DNA of 64,000 nt from Rugalucina vietnamica (GCA_964017185.1 OZ024872.1:42414188-42478187); one strand, 5' to 3'. Counted from the stretch's first letter, positions 33,357 through 46,013 are shown. A program made the numbers and translations. Notes: generated from the letters alone by a model not told the origin.

Positions 33357-36118
33357 AGCTCACCTGAGCCGAAGGCTCACAAGGTGAGCTTATAGTATAT
33401 CAATCAGTCCGGCGTCCGTCCGCCCGTCGTCCGTCCGTCGTCCACAATTTCAAAGATCTTCTTTTCGAAACCGCTTGACCGATCAAACTGAAATTTTATG
33501 TGGAGCATCCATGGGTAGGGGGAACGGAAGTTTGATCGCGAAATCCGGATCACAGATACAGATACATACATTTATTTCAGTCTCACTTCTGTACATACAT
33601 ATACAAATACATAAAACATGGCATCTTATAAAAAAATATACAGAACCATTCTAAAAGAATTATGAGAGACTGTAAAAGAATTAAGATCATACGGTTAAAA
33701 ACACAATTTACGATCTTAAAAACTTCACGGTAAAAGTCATCGATATAATAAGATCCGTCGCCTTACAAGGATATCATGGCAGGTTTTGGCACAAGAACGT
33801 ATTACATGGACATTTTCATTTCCCAGGATCATTGACAGTTTCATATTATCGGACATGCTATCGAAATCAACCTCGTGAGACCGTATTGCTTGAAATAATT
33901 TTTCCCTTATATCTGAATACAGAGGACAATACAAGAGTGCATGTTCTTCAGATTCTACCACATTTGTACATTGAAAGCAGTGTCTTTCGTCCAGTCGAAG
34001 TCCCTCGTAACGACCAGTCTCGATTCGTAGAGGCGCAACTCCGCATCTAAATTTAGCATATGCACTGCGATGTAGCCTAGGAAGCACAAGATTAATATAT
34101 TCCTCAGTTTTATATTCGGTTTTGAATGTTCTGTATGTTCTTAACTTATTCCCATCTATACCTCTTCTACCCGTATTTCTTTCCAGAGATTCTCTCCATT
34201 TATGTATGAACTCCTCATTAACTCTAGATTTAACTTTTTCCTTAACATATTGCTTACTAAACTGATCAATGCCTGCGTCCAAGAACAAATTTGCTATATC
34301 ACATTTCTGAAATTGACTTGACACTCGCACGCACCAATTCTTGAATCTACCATTTCCATTTCTCGCGACCCATATAAACACTTTGAAATTCAAGCGCGTC
34401 ACATGACCAAGATGGCCGCCACGCCCATATATGGTAAAAACCACTCAAAAATCTTCTTCTCCAGAACCGGCGGGCCGATTTCCACGAAACTTGGTATGTA
34501 GCATCGGGGACTCCAGCCCATCATAGTTTGCGCAAATGATGTCCCTAGGATGACCTTGACCTATTTTACGGCAAGACCAATTTTGGAAACATAGGCTTTT
34601 ACATGGGAAAAAAAAGTGAAAACTATGGATTTTTTGAAAACTATTGCAGCCTGAGACCTGGAAAGTGGTAGATGCAGAGAACTAATGGAGTATATGAAGG
34701 TATGTAATTAATTTAGGTCAAGGTCATCTCTTGACCTTGGCCGATCGGTTGTTCATACACACTTTTCAAAGATCTTCTTCACTGAAACCGCTTAGCCGAT
34801 GAAAGCCAAATTTTGTGTGGAGCATCCATGGATAGGGGGAACAAAAATTTGTTCGCGGGATCTTGATCACATGACCAAGATGGCCGCCACGCCCATTTAT
34901 GGTAAAAACCACTCAAAAATCTTCTCCAGAACCAGCGGGCCGATTTCCACAAAACTTGGTATGTAGCATTAGGGACTCAAGCCCATCATAGTTTGCGCAA
35001 ATGATGACCCTGGGATGACGACCTATTTTACTGTAAGGCCAATTTTGGAAACATAAGCTTTTACATGGGAACAAGTAAAAATTATGGATTTTTTGAAAAA
35101 TATTGCAGCCTGAGACCTGAAAAGTGGTAGAGAGATGCAGAGAACTAATGGAGTATATGAAGGTGTGTGATTAATTTAGGTCAAGGTCATCTCTTGACCT
35201 TGGCAGATCTGTCGTCCATACACACTTTTCAAATATATTCTTCTCTGAAACGCACTTTTCAAAGATCTTTTTCTCTGAAACCGCTTGGCCAATGAAAGTG
35301 AAATTTTATGTGGAGCATCCATGAGTAGAGGGGACGAAAGTTTGATCGCAAAATTTGGGTCACATGACCAAAATGGCCGCCATGCCCATATATGGTAGAA
35401 ACCACTCAAATATCTTCTTCTCCAGAACCGGCAGGCCGATTTTCATGAAACTTGTTATGTAGCATTTGGGACTGCATTCCATCGTAGTTTGATCAAATGA
35501 TGACCCTAGGATGACCTTGACCTATTTTACAGCAAGGTCAATTCGGAAACATATGCGTTTACATGGGAAAAAGTGAAAACTATAGCTTTTTTGAAAACTA
35601 TTGCAGCCTGAGACCTAAAAAGTGGTATATGCAAACAACTAATGGAGTAGATGAAGGTATGTAATTAATTTAGGTTGAGGTCATCTCTTGACCTTGGCAG
35701 GTCTGTCGTCCATACACACTTTTCAAAGATCTTCTTCTCTGAAACCGCTTGGCCAATGAAAGTGAAATTTTATGTGGAGCATCCATGAGTAGAGGGGACG
35801 AAAGTTTGATCGCGAAATCCGGGTCACATGACCAAGATGGCCGCCATGCCCATATATGGTAAAAACCACTCAAATATCTTCTTCTCCAGAACAGACAGGC
35901 TGATTTTCACGAAACTTGGTATGTAGCAATTTGGACTCCAGCCCATCATAGTTTTATCAAATGATAACCCTAGGATGATACGGCAAGGTCAATTTTGGAA
36001 ACATAGGCTTTTACATGGGGAAAAAGTGAAAACTATAGATTTTTTGAAAACTATTGCAACCTGAGATCTGAAAAAAAATTGTCCAGTGACTGTACTTGTT
36101 GGCTCTCGGGTGAGTTGG
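33357..36118 (+). repeat. Hairpin-ended repeat, subfamily B, split by a LINE
   Basis: Starts AGCTCACCTGAGCCGAAGGCT with the CCGTCCG-rich stretch and ends CTCTCGGGTGAGTTGGGCTA. Units of about 430 bp have TCTGAAACCGCTTGGCCAAT, CACATGACCAAGATGGCCGCC, ATATGGTAAAAACCACTCAA, GAAACTTGGTATGTAGCAT, and an added module CCTGAGACCTGAAAAGTGGTAGATGCA...GGTCAAGGTCATCTCTTGACCTTGG that subfamily A lacks. A LINE 3' end is inserted at 33552-34397. Confidence 0.85.
33552..34397 (-). mobile_element. 5'-truncated LINE 3' end with intact C-terminal frame
   Basis: The minus frame 33737-34444 (235 aa; its first ~20 residues are host repeat) reads RFKNWCVRVSSQFQKCDIAN, NKLRTYRTFKTEYKTEEYIN, PLRIETGRYEGLRLDERHC and a zinc knuckle C-x2-C-x8-H-x4-C (CFQCTNVVESEEHALLYC). 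It ends in ARRILLYR-like basic text. This is the C-terminus of a non-LTR RT protein; no RT palm is present. The 3' end has a short (TATCTG)-type tail at 33555-33570. TCACA on each side is the target duplication within CGGGTCACATGACC. Related fragments lie at 39.6 and 43.8 kb. Confidence 0.8.
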
Positions 36119-36154
36119 GCTACTTGTTTTATTTAATTCCAGTTATATCATACT

Positions 36155-37804
36155 CTTAGGGGCACTTCTAACGCAACACTTACCTTTTTGGACATAACTC
36201 AAAAATCAATTTACCGTTCTTAATGAAATTTTCAACAAAGTTAATTCGTCTATTCATATTTACTTTCTGTAATTTTCGAAACAATCGATGAACTATAATG
36301 CAATAAATTAGATGTTTATATCATATGACTGAAAAACAAAAAGTCACGATAATCCTGTTGGACTGATAAGTAAATGCAAGTTATTTGGATATCACAGCAG
36401 TGAAGTTTGTCATAGTCATTTAATATCGTGTATATCCAGAATGGGCCTGGATGACACAGGAACACCTCCTCCTCATAAACAACACATTTATTTCATAACG
36501 AGTCCTTGTGGGATTTTTCTCTTCTCCTCCATAATGATCTACTTCAGTTACTGCGGATTTCTTGAAACAACACCGTGACGGCGAAACCATACACGCCTGT
36601 TTTTAAAGGGAAACATTACTATTTAATTCCCGCATATGATTTTCATGAAACTTCCTATGCTTCAAGATAATTGTATCCTTGGACTAAAATCGAAATAAAA
36701 CTATAAAGTGGGGAGTTACCGGCCTCGTTTCCATGGTATACGAACTTTTTGGATGTTTCTCGTGCATTTCAGAAAACCGCACTCGTAACGGACAATTGTT
36801 TTTAATATATATGTTATTACTGCAAAAACAACTTAAACACACGATGAATGTTATTTTTTTCACATTTTGGTACTATTTGCTCTTAAACTGAGGAGATTAC
36901 ATGCTAAGTTAACTTTCCCGCCATCTTTTCAAACCTTGAAAAAGTATGTATTTTTGCGATATCTCCTAAACTACGCATATGATTTTGATTGAATTGCAAC
37001 AACAGATAGGAATCGTGGTAACCATTTAAAAGTTCAAATAAAAAGTGGGGGTCACCGGATTGCGTTAGAAGATATAGAGAAAAAACGTTCAATATTCCCG
37101 CCTTTTTCGTTTTAACGCCAGATGTTGCACTGACGTCGCGTATATTTAGGCGACGTCATCAACAGCGAAATAAACGTTTTCACATATAATTAATCTTATA
37201 CACGAAAATGGGTATATCAGTTGCCACAGAACTTCTTTTAAAATAAAAATGAACAATATGTATACCCGCTTTAGGTCTGAATTATGCAGAAACAAACAGA
37301 ATAAGATTCTACAGCTTGCAACGCCATTGAGAAATCAAAACAAAACAACGTTAAAAACTACGCGTAACATGCACATACTAAACGCCGACGTTGCGCAAAC
37401 AGTGTGCTCATAAACATGTTTACCCTTAAACGCATCCAAGAGGTGACCAATAACGCTACTTCTTGAACTAAACACATCATATGATTTTTTATTGCTTGAA
37501 AACTTATTTGCAAGCTCCTGGGGTTGGGGATACGGGATACGAGCTTGATATGATACCTTTTTTGAGACACCGCTATGATAATATTAAATTCGCAAATGGC
37601 GTGGCTTTTTTGCGACTTTTCATTTTTGAGTCTTGTTAGATAAACTTAATATTTTATAAGTTGTGGACAATCAATCTCGATGAAAAATACAGACAACGCG
37701 CAAGCATAATTGATGTATGTTTGCGGAAAATTTCAATAAATTTGGTGATTTAATTTTTGAGATATGATGGAAAATGTAAGTGTTGCGTTAGAAGTGCCCC
37801 TAAG
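36155..37804. mobile_element. 1.65-kb non-autonomous TIR element
   Basis: Perfect 29-bp terminal inverted repeats CTTAGGGGCACTTCTAACGC|AACACTTAC, with weaker matching to about 60 bp (AACTCAAAAATCAATTTACC versus ATCTCAAAAATTAAATCACC). The longest interior frames are under 75 aa, so no transposase. Target duplication not resolved. Confidence 0.8.
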
Positions 37805-37829
37805 TGTATACCCAACACTATGATCTTAA

Positions 37830-39212
37830 GCCTAGGTTACGTTTGCCCTACGATTAACTTGCGATGATCGTACGATGCCATTTTTTGCATTTTCGTGCGG
37901 TCTCCGCAGGGTGACCCTACGATGCCCCTACGATTCTACGGCTTCCTACGACTTCCTACGGCTTCCTACGATCTCCGTAGCCTCTACGATTTTGTAGTAG
38001 TCTGCACTTTTACAAATTTTAAAAATCGTAAGACCGTAGCCCGTAGACACGTCGTAGGTAGCATCATGGTACGGGCGCCTTACGGAAACCCTGCGATGAT
38101 CGTGCGGTCACCGCACGGTTTTATGATAATTTGGGGACTAAAATAATAAGATAATCGTAGACCTTTAGGGTGATCGTGCGGCATCCGTACGGTTATATCA
38201 CAAGTTTATTAAAATCGTACGGACACCTAACATCGTACGGCTATCGTAGGGAGACCGCAAGAAATCGTAAGGACTCCTCACGGCCATCGCACGGCTCCGT
38301 ACGATTTCAACTTAAAGTGTGCGGAGACCCTTTGATTTCCCTACATTACCAAACAGTTCCGACTAAGGACATCGAAGAAAGCTAGAACAAGAAATCGAAC
38401 GATGCCCGTATGAATTGTAAACACCTACGTCGTAGCCCATGATCACATTCGATTTTTAAAAAATCGTAGGGAAATCGCGGACCGAAAAATCGTACAATGA
38501 TCGGGGCAAATGTAACCTACTAGGCATGACCCCTTGCGGCCTCCCTACGATCACTGTACGATTTTTGTTCCCAAATTATCATTAACAAAATAACAAAAAT
38601 CGTGCGGTGACCGCTCGATTATCGCAGGGTATCCGTACGGTGCCCGTATGATGCCCTACGACATGTCTACGGTCTTACGATTTTAAAATTTGTAATAGTA
38701 CAGACTATTACAAGATCGTAGAGGCTACGGAGATCGTAGGAAGTCGTAGAATCGTATGGACATCGTAAGGTCACCCTGCGGAGGCCGCACGAAAATGCAA
38801 AAAATGGCATCGTACGATCATCGCAAGCTAATCGTAGGCCAAATGTAACCAAGGCATCAGTCAGAAGTCCAAGGGACTCCGTACGATACCCACTAACAGT
38901 CTGCGGAGACCCTACGACTATCGTGCGGCCTCCTTGCGTTTTGTATCAAAACATATAGGGACTCCGTACGGACAACGCACGGGATCCGTACGATATCTAC
39001 GTACTATCTGCGGAGACATACGACTGCCGTACGAACGCCTTGCGTTTTTGTATGAGAACGTCGACAAATGGCAGATCAAAAAATCGCACGATGCCCGTAT
39101 GAATTGTTAACACATACGTCGTAGCCCACGATCTCCTACGATGTCTAAAAATCGTAGAGAAAATCGCAGACCGAAAAATCGTACGATGATCGGGGCAAAT
39201 GTAACCTAGGCT
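37830..39212. mobile_element. CGTACG/ACGAT-rich element flanked by TTAA
   Basis: The left end GCCTAGGTTACGTTTGCCC and the inverted right end GCCTAGGTTACATTTGCCC are TIRs. TTAA stands at 37826-37829 and 39213-39216, a target site shared by piggyBac and Kolobok superfamilies. The interior is saturated with CGTACG, TACGAT, ATCGTA and GTGCGG; these are the same few 6-mers in both orientations. Extra internal ends at about 38515 (GGGCAAATGTAACCTAC) and 38840 (GGCCAAATGTAACCAAGG) show it is composite, made of at least two copies. No transposase frame. Confidence 0.8.
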
Positions 39213-39312
39213 TTAACAATAAACTAACATCACTTGATAATCTTTTCTGGGATTTAAGAACTGACACAGGAGAAGGTAAGCTGTGGTTATATCCGGGGTT
39301 ATATAAGGTATA

Positions 39313-39553
39313 TTTGAGCCGCGACGTGAGAAAACCGGTCTTCGGGGTTTCCGACCAGGTCCGACACGAATCGGCCTGTACAAGCTCAGAAAAGAGCTAG
39401 AAGCTTGCAATTTCGGATTTAAGTAGAAGAGGAATTGTACTAACCGAGTAGCGAAAACAAAGGCGCTGATCAGCTTCGCGGTTACCGCGAAGCTGATCTG
39501 CGCCTTTGTTTTCGCATAGGCAAAAATCCGGTTTTCTCACGATGCGGCTCATT
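39313..39553 (-). mobile_element. TTTGAGCC MITE, copy 4
   Basis: Flanked by TA on both sides (39311-39312 and 39554-39555). TIRs TTTGAGCCGCGACGTGAGAAAA and inverted AATGAGCCGCATCGTGAGAAAA. The central palindrome CAGCTTCGCGGTTACCGCGAAGCTG is intact. The best copy for defining the TA duplication. Confidence 0.9.
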
Positions 39554-39599
39554 TATTATTGTGTTGTAACAGATAAGGTAGGTATTAAACAGACACTTT

Positions 39600-40045
39600 T
39601 CCAGCCATCCTACACAAACATTACATAAAACATGACATCCTTATAAAACTATTCAGATCAATTCTAAAAGAATTATGAGAGACAGTGAAAGAGTTAAGAT
39701 CATACAGTTAAAACCATATTTTAAAATCTTCTTAGTGAAAGGCGTCTCATTGATTAATAAGGTCCGTCGCCATACAAGGATATCATGGCAGGTTTTGGCA
39801 CTAGAACGTGTTACGCGAACAGTTTCCTTTCCCAATATCGTTGGCAGTTTCATCTGATCGGACATGCTATCGAAATCAACCTCGTGAGACCGTATTGCTT
39901 GAAATCACTTTCCCTGATATCTAAATACAGAGAAAATGCAAGAGTGCATGTTCTTCAGATTCTACCTGATTTGTACACTAAAAGCAGCGTCTTTCTTCAA
40001 GTCGAAGTCTATCGTACCGCACAGTCTCGATTCGTACCGTAACAT
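39600..40045 (-). mobile_element. LINE C-terminal/3' fragment, same family as 33.6 kb
   Basis: The minus frame 39653-39865 reads MSDQMKLPTILGKETVRVTR and AKTCHDILVWRRTLL, matching MSDNMKLSMILGNENVHVIR and AKTCHDILVRRRILL of the 33.7-kb copy. More decayed. Confidence 0.75.
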
Positions 40046-41849
40046 GTGCACTGAAACAAAATCACTTTTGACACGGCAATAAACATTGCAAGGATTATAT
40101 ACTCTTCGTCAAAAGTTTATCATAATTATATGTTTAAAATGAAGGAAATACGTCTGGTAAAAACTTACCTCAGTGAATAAATATGTTGACGCAATTGCCC
40201 CTATTCGATGCCATAGTTACAGCGGAAACAACCAGTGCTTTTTCGGATTCAAAATAGGCAGTTATTTAGATACTGAATGACAAAAGAAAAGGCTACTGTT
40301 TTAAAAGTGCGATTTTCGACACATTTTTAAAACATTCTTAAAAAGCACTTAAATTCAACCATATAAAACGAAACTTAGTAAAATCTTTAGTCCACAGACA
40401 GAATAATAATGTGGTATAGACACCATTATCCTGTCATTTGAGATGTAGACATTAGACATCTTTAGCGACAAACTTATTTTCAAAATGTTTAACATTGCAA
40501 TTTTGCTATACATTCTATACATTTTTGTTCTTTCTAGAAATGCCAGAGTTTGACTTTCAGCTCTCATTTTTTTATATGTAACAGGTTGTTCCAACATACG
40601 CTTCCTTGATCTGGGTGTGAATTTTGTACAGACGTGTCATATGGGGTGCAGAATTCAGATTTTAGAAATACGGCTTATTATCAAAATAATGCATATTGTA
40701 GCACATATATTTTAAAAAAACCTGAGACAATTTTTTCATTTGTTCTTTGCTACAACATGCTACGACATGCTTCCTTTCTAAATCCGTGATTTGCGAATCT
40801 GTTTTATTTTTTTGAAATATTTTGCGGGCCTTTAACTTTTGCACTTTAAAACTAGAATATGCTCAACTTTTGTCGAGGTGTATATTTGAACAAAAACTGT
40901 ATACAACCACATTGCCACATAATCTGATTAAAGAAAAACTTCTCGATTTGATATAGTGGACCTTCAAACGAGCATTCACTTTATTTGGCCTGCAATGACA
41001 GAAAAGCTTTTTTCACTTCCTTTGGTCATGTTAGAACTGAACTGAACTGAACTTTATTTTACATCTCAGATCACTACAAAGGTGATGTTAGAGGAAAATA
41101 CAAATAATATTATGCATTGGTGGTCATGGCATCTCTGTGATGTTGTATTTATGCATGATGAAGAAAGCGAGGGGGAGAGGGGATATATTAATTTTGTATT
41201 CATTATACTTTTTGGAAAATCATTTATAGTGATTGAACAAGTTAAGTCGAATCCGAAAAAGTTGGTGGGGACAGAAGTGCCATAACACAAAGGTTTAGTT
41301 CGTATCGCTGTGAGCAATTATCTTTGTAGTTCACAGCGGCACGCACTTCAGCAAATTACATACAATTATAACAGCTTTTGTGACAATGATTGAAATTCAC
41401 TCGTCATTAATAACTTGAGAAGACATTGATAGTATTATTTCTATAATTCAGTAGCTCCGCCCAATAAAGTCGGAACATAGATGTGCTCATGGGGGGTATT
41501 GCAAATTTATTCATTCATTGGTTGAATAAAAGACTTTTGACCCGAATGGGTTCACGAGTAAATTTCAATTGACATGTAACGCTGACAGCAATGTGATTAA
41601 ATGTATTTATAAGGCACGCGATACTGTGTAATAAGTTGCTGACTATGGACTTTTTATTCGTAGAGATAGTAAGTTATATCTTTCGTAAACCTGTATGTAC
41701 AAGGAAGGCGGGTCAGAAACTTGTAATTTGCGTAGGCTGATCATTATATTATATGAATATAGGTAGGCGGTTAGAATGTATGCGATGCCTTATACTATCT
41801 CCTGGATAATATATAATATATTAGATTCGGTATCAAGTTATAAAGACAA
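40046..41849. other. AT-rich sequence, nothing firmly recognised
   Basis: A short repeat at 40271-40303 is shared with 25.17 kb. A GAACTGAACTGAACT tandem lies at 41034-41053. No credible gene. Confidence 0.35.
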
Positions 41850-42069
41850 ATTGTTGTAATTCCGATAGGTACAAATTGTGCTCCTCTCGTAGCTGATTTA
41901 TTTTTTTATACTGCTATGAAAAAGATCTTCATGGATTCTCTTATCCATGGCAATCAATCTGATGTTATCAGGCCTTTAATTCGACTTCTAAGTACCTCTA
42001 TGACCTTTTGAACATTGACAATCTTTATTTTGAAGGCATGGTCAATCAAATTTATACACCTGAACTACA

Positions 42070-42626
42070 GTAAGTAAGTAAGTAATAGTTTATTAAAGTG
42101 TCACATATCAACATCACATATATATACAACATTTTAAAGACTAAGAGTTGATACCCAGCCATAATTGGCTTACGAGACACTATTATCACAATTTAAACAT
42201 TCATTATACAGAATCATACATTCATAGAACACATAGAACATATACATATTCAATCCATTACAAAACAATAATTTACAAATGGATCAGTAAAATCTAAGCC
42301 TAGGAATCATTTGAGTGAGTCTAAAACATTTAAAAGCACCTTGAATTAAATAATTAAACAGTTGTTTTCAAAATTGGCGTGTTTGTTAAGACACATGGTT
42401 AAGTTAAAATGAGATAATATGTTCAGTCCTTATTAAAACAAGGAGTCGGTAAGAGTGTAGCTTGAGATTAAGATTCAATGAAATAAAATTCAAGCTTAAA
42501 GTGAATTTTGGCACAGTATATAGACATGTACGGCGATACAGACCAGATTTTATATAGTCACTATGTCAGCAATCGCAGACTGAAGTTGCATGTCAGGAAA
42601 CTGTCTGATTGGGCATTCCCTACCTA
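42070..42626 (-). mobile_element. LINE 3' end (antisense) inserted in Penelope-like RT
   Basis: Starts with (GTAA)n then AGTTTATTAAAGTGTCACA, the reverse complement of a typical 3' UTR and tail. RT text resumes at TTAAATAAAGCTCACACC. Confidence 0.55.
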
Positions 42627-42735
42627 GTTAAATAAAGCTCACACCACAGATTCCGAAGCCCTCTTTTTGGATTTACATCTTTCTATTGCAATGGATTTGT
42701 TTCATCTAAAATTTATGATAAACGCGATGACTTTG

Positions 42736-42965
42736 GTTTAAACTTTTATTTTTTTGTACAAACGACAATAACAAACAGCAATACAATAAGTGACATACAT
42801 GGATCATACAAATGGGATTCAGAAAAAAAGTCTAGGACTTATTTTAATCTGTCTCCCAAAAACATGTGTGCTCTGTACTCTTAAGTTTTCGTGATTGTCG
42901 TATCGGTTGGTGAAAACAATAATTCCCTAGATATAATACATGTAGCTATTAGTTTCCATACTCTG
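42736..42965 (-). mobile_element. 230-bp retroposed insertion with 10-bp duplication
   Basis: GATGACTTTG stands at 42726-42735 and again at 42966-42975. The insert begins GTTTAAACTTTTATTTTTTT (reverse of an A-rich tail). Removing it joins KIYDKRDD to DFDFDIV of the RT. Confidence 0.85.
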
Positions 42966-43561
42966 GATGACTTTGATTTTGATATAGTAATTTTCCGTTT
43001 TGGACGGTAATGTTCCTCACCGTGCTTCGTATGGTGTATACATTTCGCAACTTATTAGGTTTGCTAAAGTCTGCAATCATGTAGCGGACTTCAACGCGCG
43101 AAATAAATGTTTAACAACTTCTCCAGCAGGGCTATCGGTATCATTAACTTCGAAAAACATTTTCTAAATTTGAGCTGATTTCCAAATTAAATGTTGGGCG
43201 CTTTAAGGTGAAGACCTTTCGAAATCAGAATTTTATGGTGACTTGGTTTACAAATTGAAGAAACATATAGGAAGGAATGATTTTTCTTTTCACTTCAGAA
43301 AAATCATAACTTTCTTAAGTTCGGGTAACTTGACCGCCTATTGGGGAATAACTGCTCATTCAGCTTACGATATGTGTTCTTGGTATAAGCACCTAAGTGT
43401 AAGTTTAGTTTTTCCCACCCCTCGATTTGTGGAGTGGGAATTTCTTTCTGATTGCGCAATTTCCTGATCATTGCCTACATGTACTTTTTTCTACCCGTAA
43501 TCGTAGATCTATATTTTTTTCGCAACCTCTCTATTCTCGCCATTTATGTAGGAACTCTGCA

Positions 43562-43801
43562 TTTGAGCCGCCTCGTGGGAAAACCAACAATGTGGTTTCT
43601 GAACACGTCTGACACAAACCGGCCTGTACAAGCACAGAAAAGAGCTAGAAGCTTGAAATTTCGGATTTAAGTAGAAGAGGAATTGTACTATCTGAGTAGC
43701 GAAAACAAAGGCGCTGATCAGCTTCGCGGTTACCGCGAAGCTGATCTGCGTCTTTGTTTTCGCCTATGCAGATTGTTGGTTTTCCCATGAAGCGGCTCAT
43801 T
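43562..43801 (-). mobile_element. TTTGAGCC MITE, copy 5
   Basis: TIRs TTTGAGCCGCCTCGTGGGAAAA and inverted AATGAGCCGCTTCATGGGAAAA, with an intact central palindrome. Confidence 0.9.
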
Positions 43802-44045
43802 TATCCTCGATCTAACTTTTTCCTTAAAATATATCTTGCTAAACTGCTTGATATCTGTGTCCAAGGACAGATTAGCTATATCACATTTTTGAAATAGACT
43901 CGACACTCGCACGCACCAATTCTTGGTAATTTTTCAATCATTTCCATTTTTTCGCAACCTATACAAACACTGAAATTCAGGCGCGTAGGATCTATACTTC
44001 GTAGCCTATCAATGATTTAAAATAATAAGACTGTTCCACCGTTTA
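43802..44045 (-). mobile_element. LINE fragment, same family as 33.6 kb
   Basis: The minus frame reads MRVSSLFQKCDIANLSLDTD, then KQFSKIYFKEKVRSRINE, matching VRVSSQFQKCDIANLFLDAG and KQYVKEKVKSRVNE of the 33.7-kb copy. It is cut at 43802 by the MITE. Confidence 0.75.
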
Positions 44046-44332
44046 ACTTCCATATTTTCCCATCCCATGTCGCCCATCACCGCTGAATTAGGGGGTATAT
44101 CTTCTGACGCACATGAAAAATGCTGCTGCTCTATGTTGAACTGCGGATATACATGAGAATGTCCTGTCTCCCCTGGCTAATCGTTCCCATTTCAACGGAG
44201 TCATACAATTTTGATTACACCACATACGTCATTTACTGATCATTGCTTCCTTTATCTGCTTTCGAAGGAAGTCATGAAATCTGACAAAATGCGTTGTGTC
44301 AAAATGTAACGCTGTGTGTTATAATTAACACA

Positions 44333-45351
44333 TACGAGGGGAAAGCAGAAAGTTCGTGGACTTTCTTAATAACTTTTATAATTGACGTCCGATTGTTTTC
44401 GTGTTTTCACAAGTGTGATAATGGTCTATTGTCGACATTCACGTAAAATGTTATTTGTCGAATCTTATTTTTGATTGGTAAAATTGCATCGACAAACACG
44501 TGGGGTTTGCTACCCCGGAGCACGCCGTAAAATCTCTGTTTACGTGTTTATAAATATAAAAATATTTTAAAAAATGTCATTTCTAAATCTCCTTAAATTA
44601 TGGAAATATTGATAATGATGTAATTCGGCTTGACATGTGAAATTGCAGTTCTCGCATTCGAAAGACAACGCTACAGCGACACTTTTTGAAAGACAACTAA
44701 GCAAAAATTTAGTAAAAATGACGTTACTGGTAAATGGCGGAAACTTGCACATCGATAAAATCTGTGCGAGACTTCCGAATAAAACCTACAGAAACGTCTG
44801 ATTTGTTACAAACAGCTAGAGACACATCAGAAATGAAGCATACAACAGTGTCAATGATGTGCAAAGTGTTAGTCCCAACGAAATGGCTGTTAAAAACAAC
44901 AAGTAAGCACAAAAATCTACACGAACAACTTAAACGTCATGACATGCCCCGTATAATCCTAGCGTCTGTCGCAGAAATTGTCATAAAAACTAAATTTTTC
45001 TAGCGATTTGCCTTAAACTTTCTACTGTGATCCTTTACGGATGAGGAATAAATATATGAAAATTTGCTTGAAGTCGAATGAGAAATAATGTTTTTATAGG
45101 AACATTTGACTCGGCCAGCGTATACAGAAAACCCGTTGGCAAATGACGGTAACGTCTTGGCGTGCTCCGGGTAGCGCTAACACGCATCAAACAAATTGCC
45201 ATAGAAACGATGTTTATCAAGCGATTTGTCTGAAACTTTCTATGCTTGTTTGTATTAAATTGATCGCAAACATACGGTAATTTCAGAGAAATCGCATATG
45301 TACTTTTGATTTTATTGACAAAGTCCACGAACTTTTTGCTTTCCCCTCGTA
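44333..45351. mobile_element. Mariner-like non-autonomous element
   Basis: Inverted ends TACGAGGGGAAAGCAGAAAG|TTCGTGGACTTT and TACGAGGGGAAAGCAAAAAG|TTCGTGGACTTT, each including the TA target. Internal inverted pair TACCCCGGAGCACGCC (44511) and GGCGTGCTCCGGGTA (45157). The 44734-45003 frame (MAETCTSIKSVRDFRIKPTE...) is 89 aa and shows no D,D34-36D/E transposase motifs, so the copy is non-autonomous or a deletion derivative. Mariner attribution rests on end style and TA. Confidence 0.7.
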
Positions 45352-45449
45352 TTTACTCATTTTACGTCAACCAAATATTTCATACATGCAAGGATTAAAA
45401 GAATTTGAACAAAAGCCACGTACATTACATATAACATTCATTTCTTTAA

Positions 45450-45610
45450 AGGCCTATTTACACATTCACGATTTTTGGCTACGGTGCCGCTATGATTCGC
45501 CACGATTTATAAAATCGTCGTGTACCGTGGTGTACCGTGGTGAATCGTGGTGAATCTTGATGAATCGTGATAATTCGGGAAACTCCACGGTAGCGCTACG
45601 GAAGTTTTAA
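45450..45610. repeat. ATCGTGG/CCACGAT motif-dense element
   Basis: Dense GTGGTGAATCGTGG, CACGAT and GGCTACGGTGCCGCTA between an 'acacattcacgattttt' left side and 'ggtagcgctacgga' right side. A related stretch lies at 47.2 kb. Confidence 0.6.
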
Positions 45611-45619
45611 ACTGTTTAT

Positions 45620-45800
45620 ATATATATATATTTGCTCGAAACATAGATTGTGGGCACACGTTCTAACGAGTATCCACAATCTATGTTTTCGGAGCAAACA
45701 TAAGAAAAAGAGGTTTACCCCTGCATACCCAATTTTACTATACAAAAGTGGGGTGTAAGTGGGGTATTCATTGCATGGACATGTTCTCTTGTGTGCATTC
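45620..45800 (-). repeat. ACATAGATTGTGGGCAC palindromic repeat, copy 3
   Basis: Hairpin TTTGCTCGAAACATAGATTGTGGGCAC...CCACAATCTATGTTTTCGGAGCAAA, then the inverted 'cccctgcatacccaattttactatac' body and the CATGGACATGTTCTC end. Confidence 0.75.
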
Positions 45801-46013
45801 CGACAACACAAACAGAATCACCGACTGAGAAATGACAGATGTTAATTAACGGAAATACATGTACACATAAGAATCATGTAGGCACACCGGAAAAATATTT
45901 TTAATGCTTGGTAATTTGGAAAGGAAAGTCGATTTATTCTCAATTTGGATGATTCGATATCGGACACTGGACAGTTCCTAGAATAGTAGCATGGTTACAT
46001 GTAGTTAGTAAGT

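Larger units (their letters stand above)
41850..43500 (+). pseudogene. Penelope-like RT copy, broken by two insertions
   Basis: Reads IPIGTNCAPLVADLFFYTAM near 41865 (RT palm motif after the catalytic box), NIDNLYFEGMVNQIYTPEL near 42010-42065 after a shift, SEALFLDLHLSIA near 42650-42690, KIYDKRDD, then FDFDIVIFRF and RASYGVYISQLIRFAKVCNH (43015-43090), then YGDLVYKLKK near 43240. It parallels the minus-strand copy at 347-1015 but is riddled with shifts. Inserted sequences occupy about 42070-42626 and 42736-42965. The 3' block (CCTATTGGGGAATAACTGCTC..., CCTGATCATTGCCTACATGT) ends it near 43500. Confidence 0.7.
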
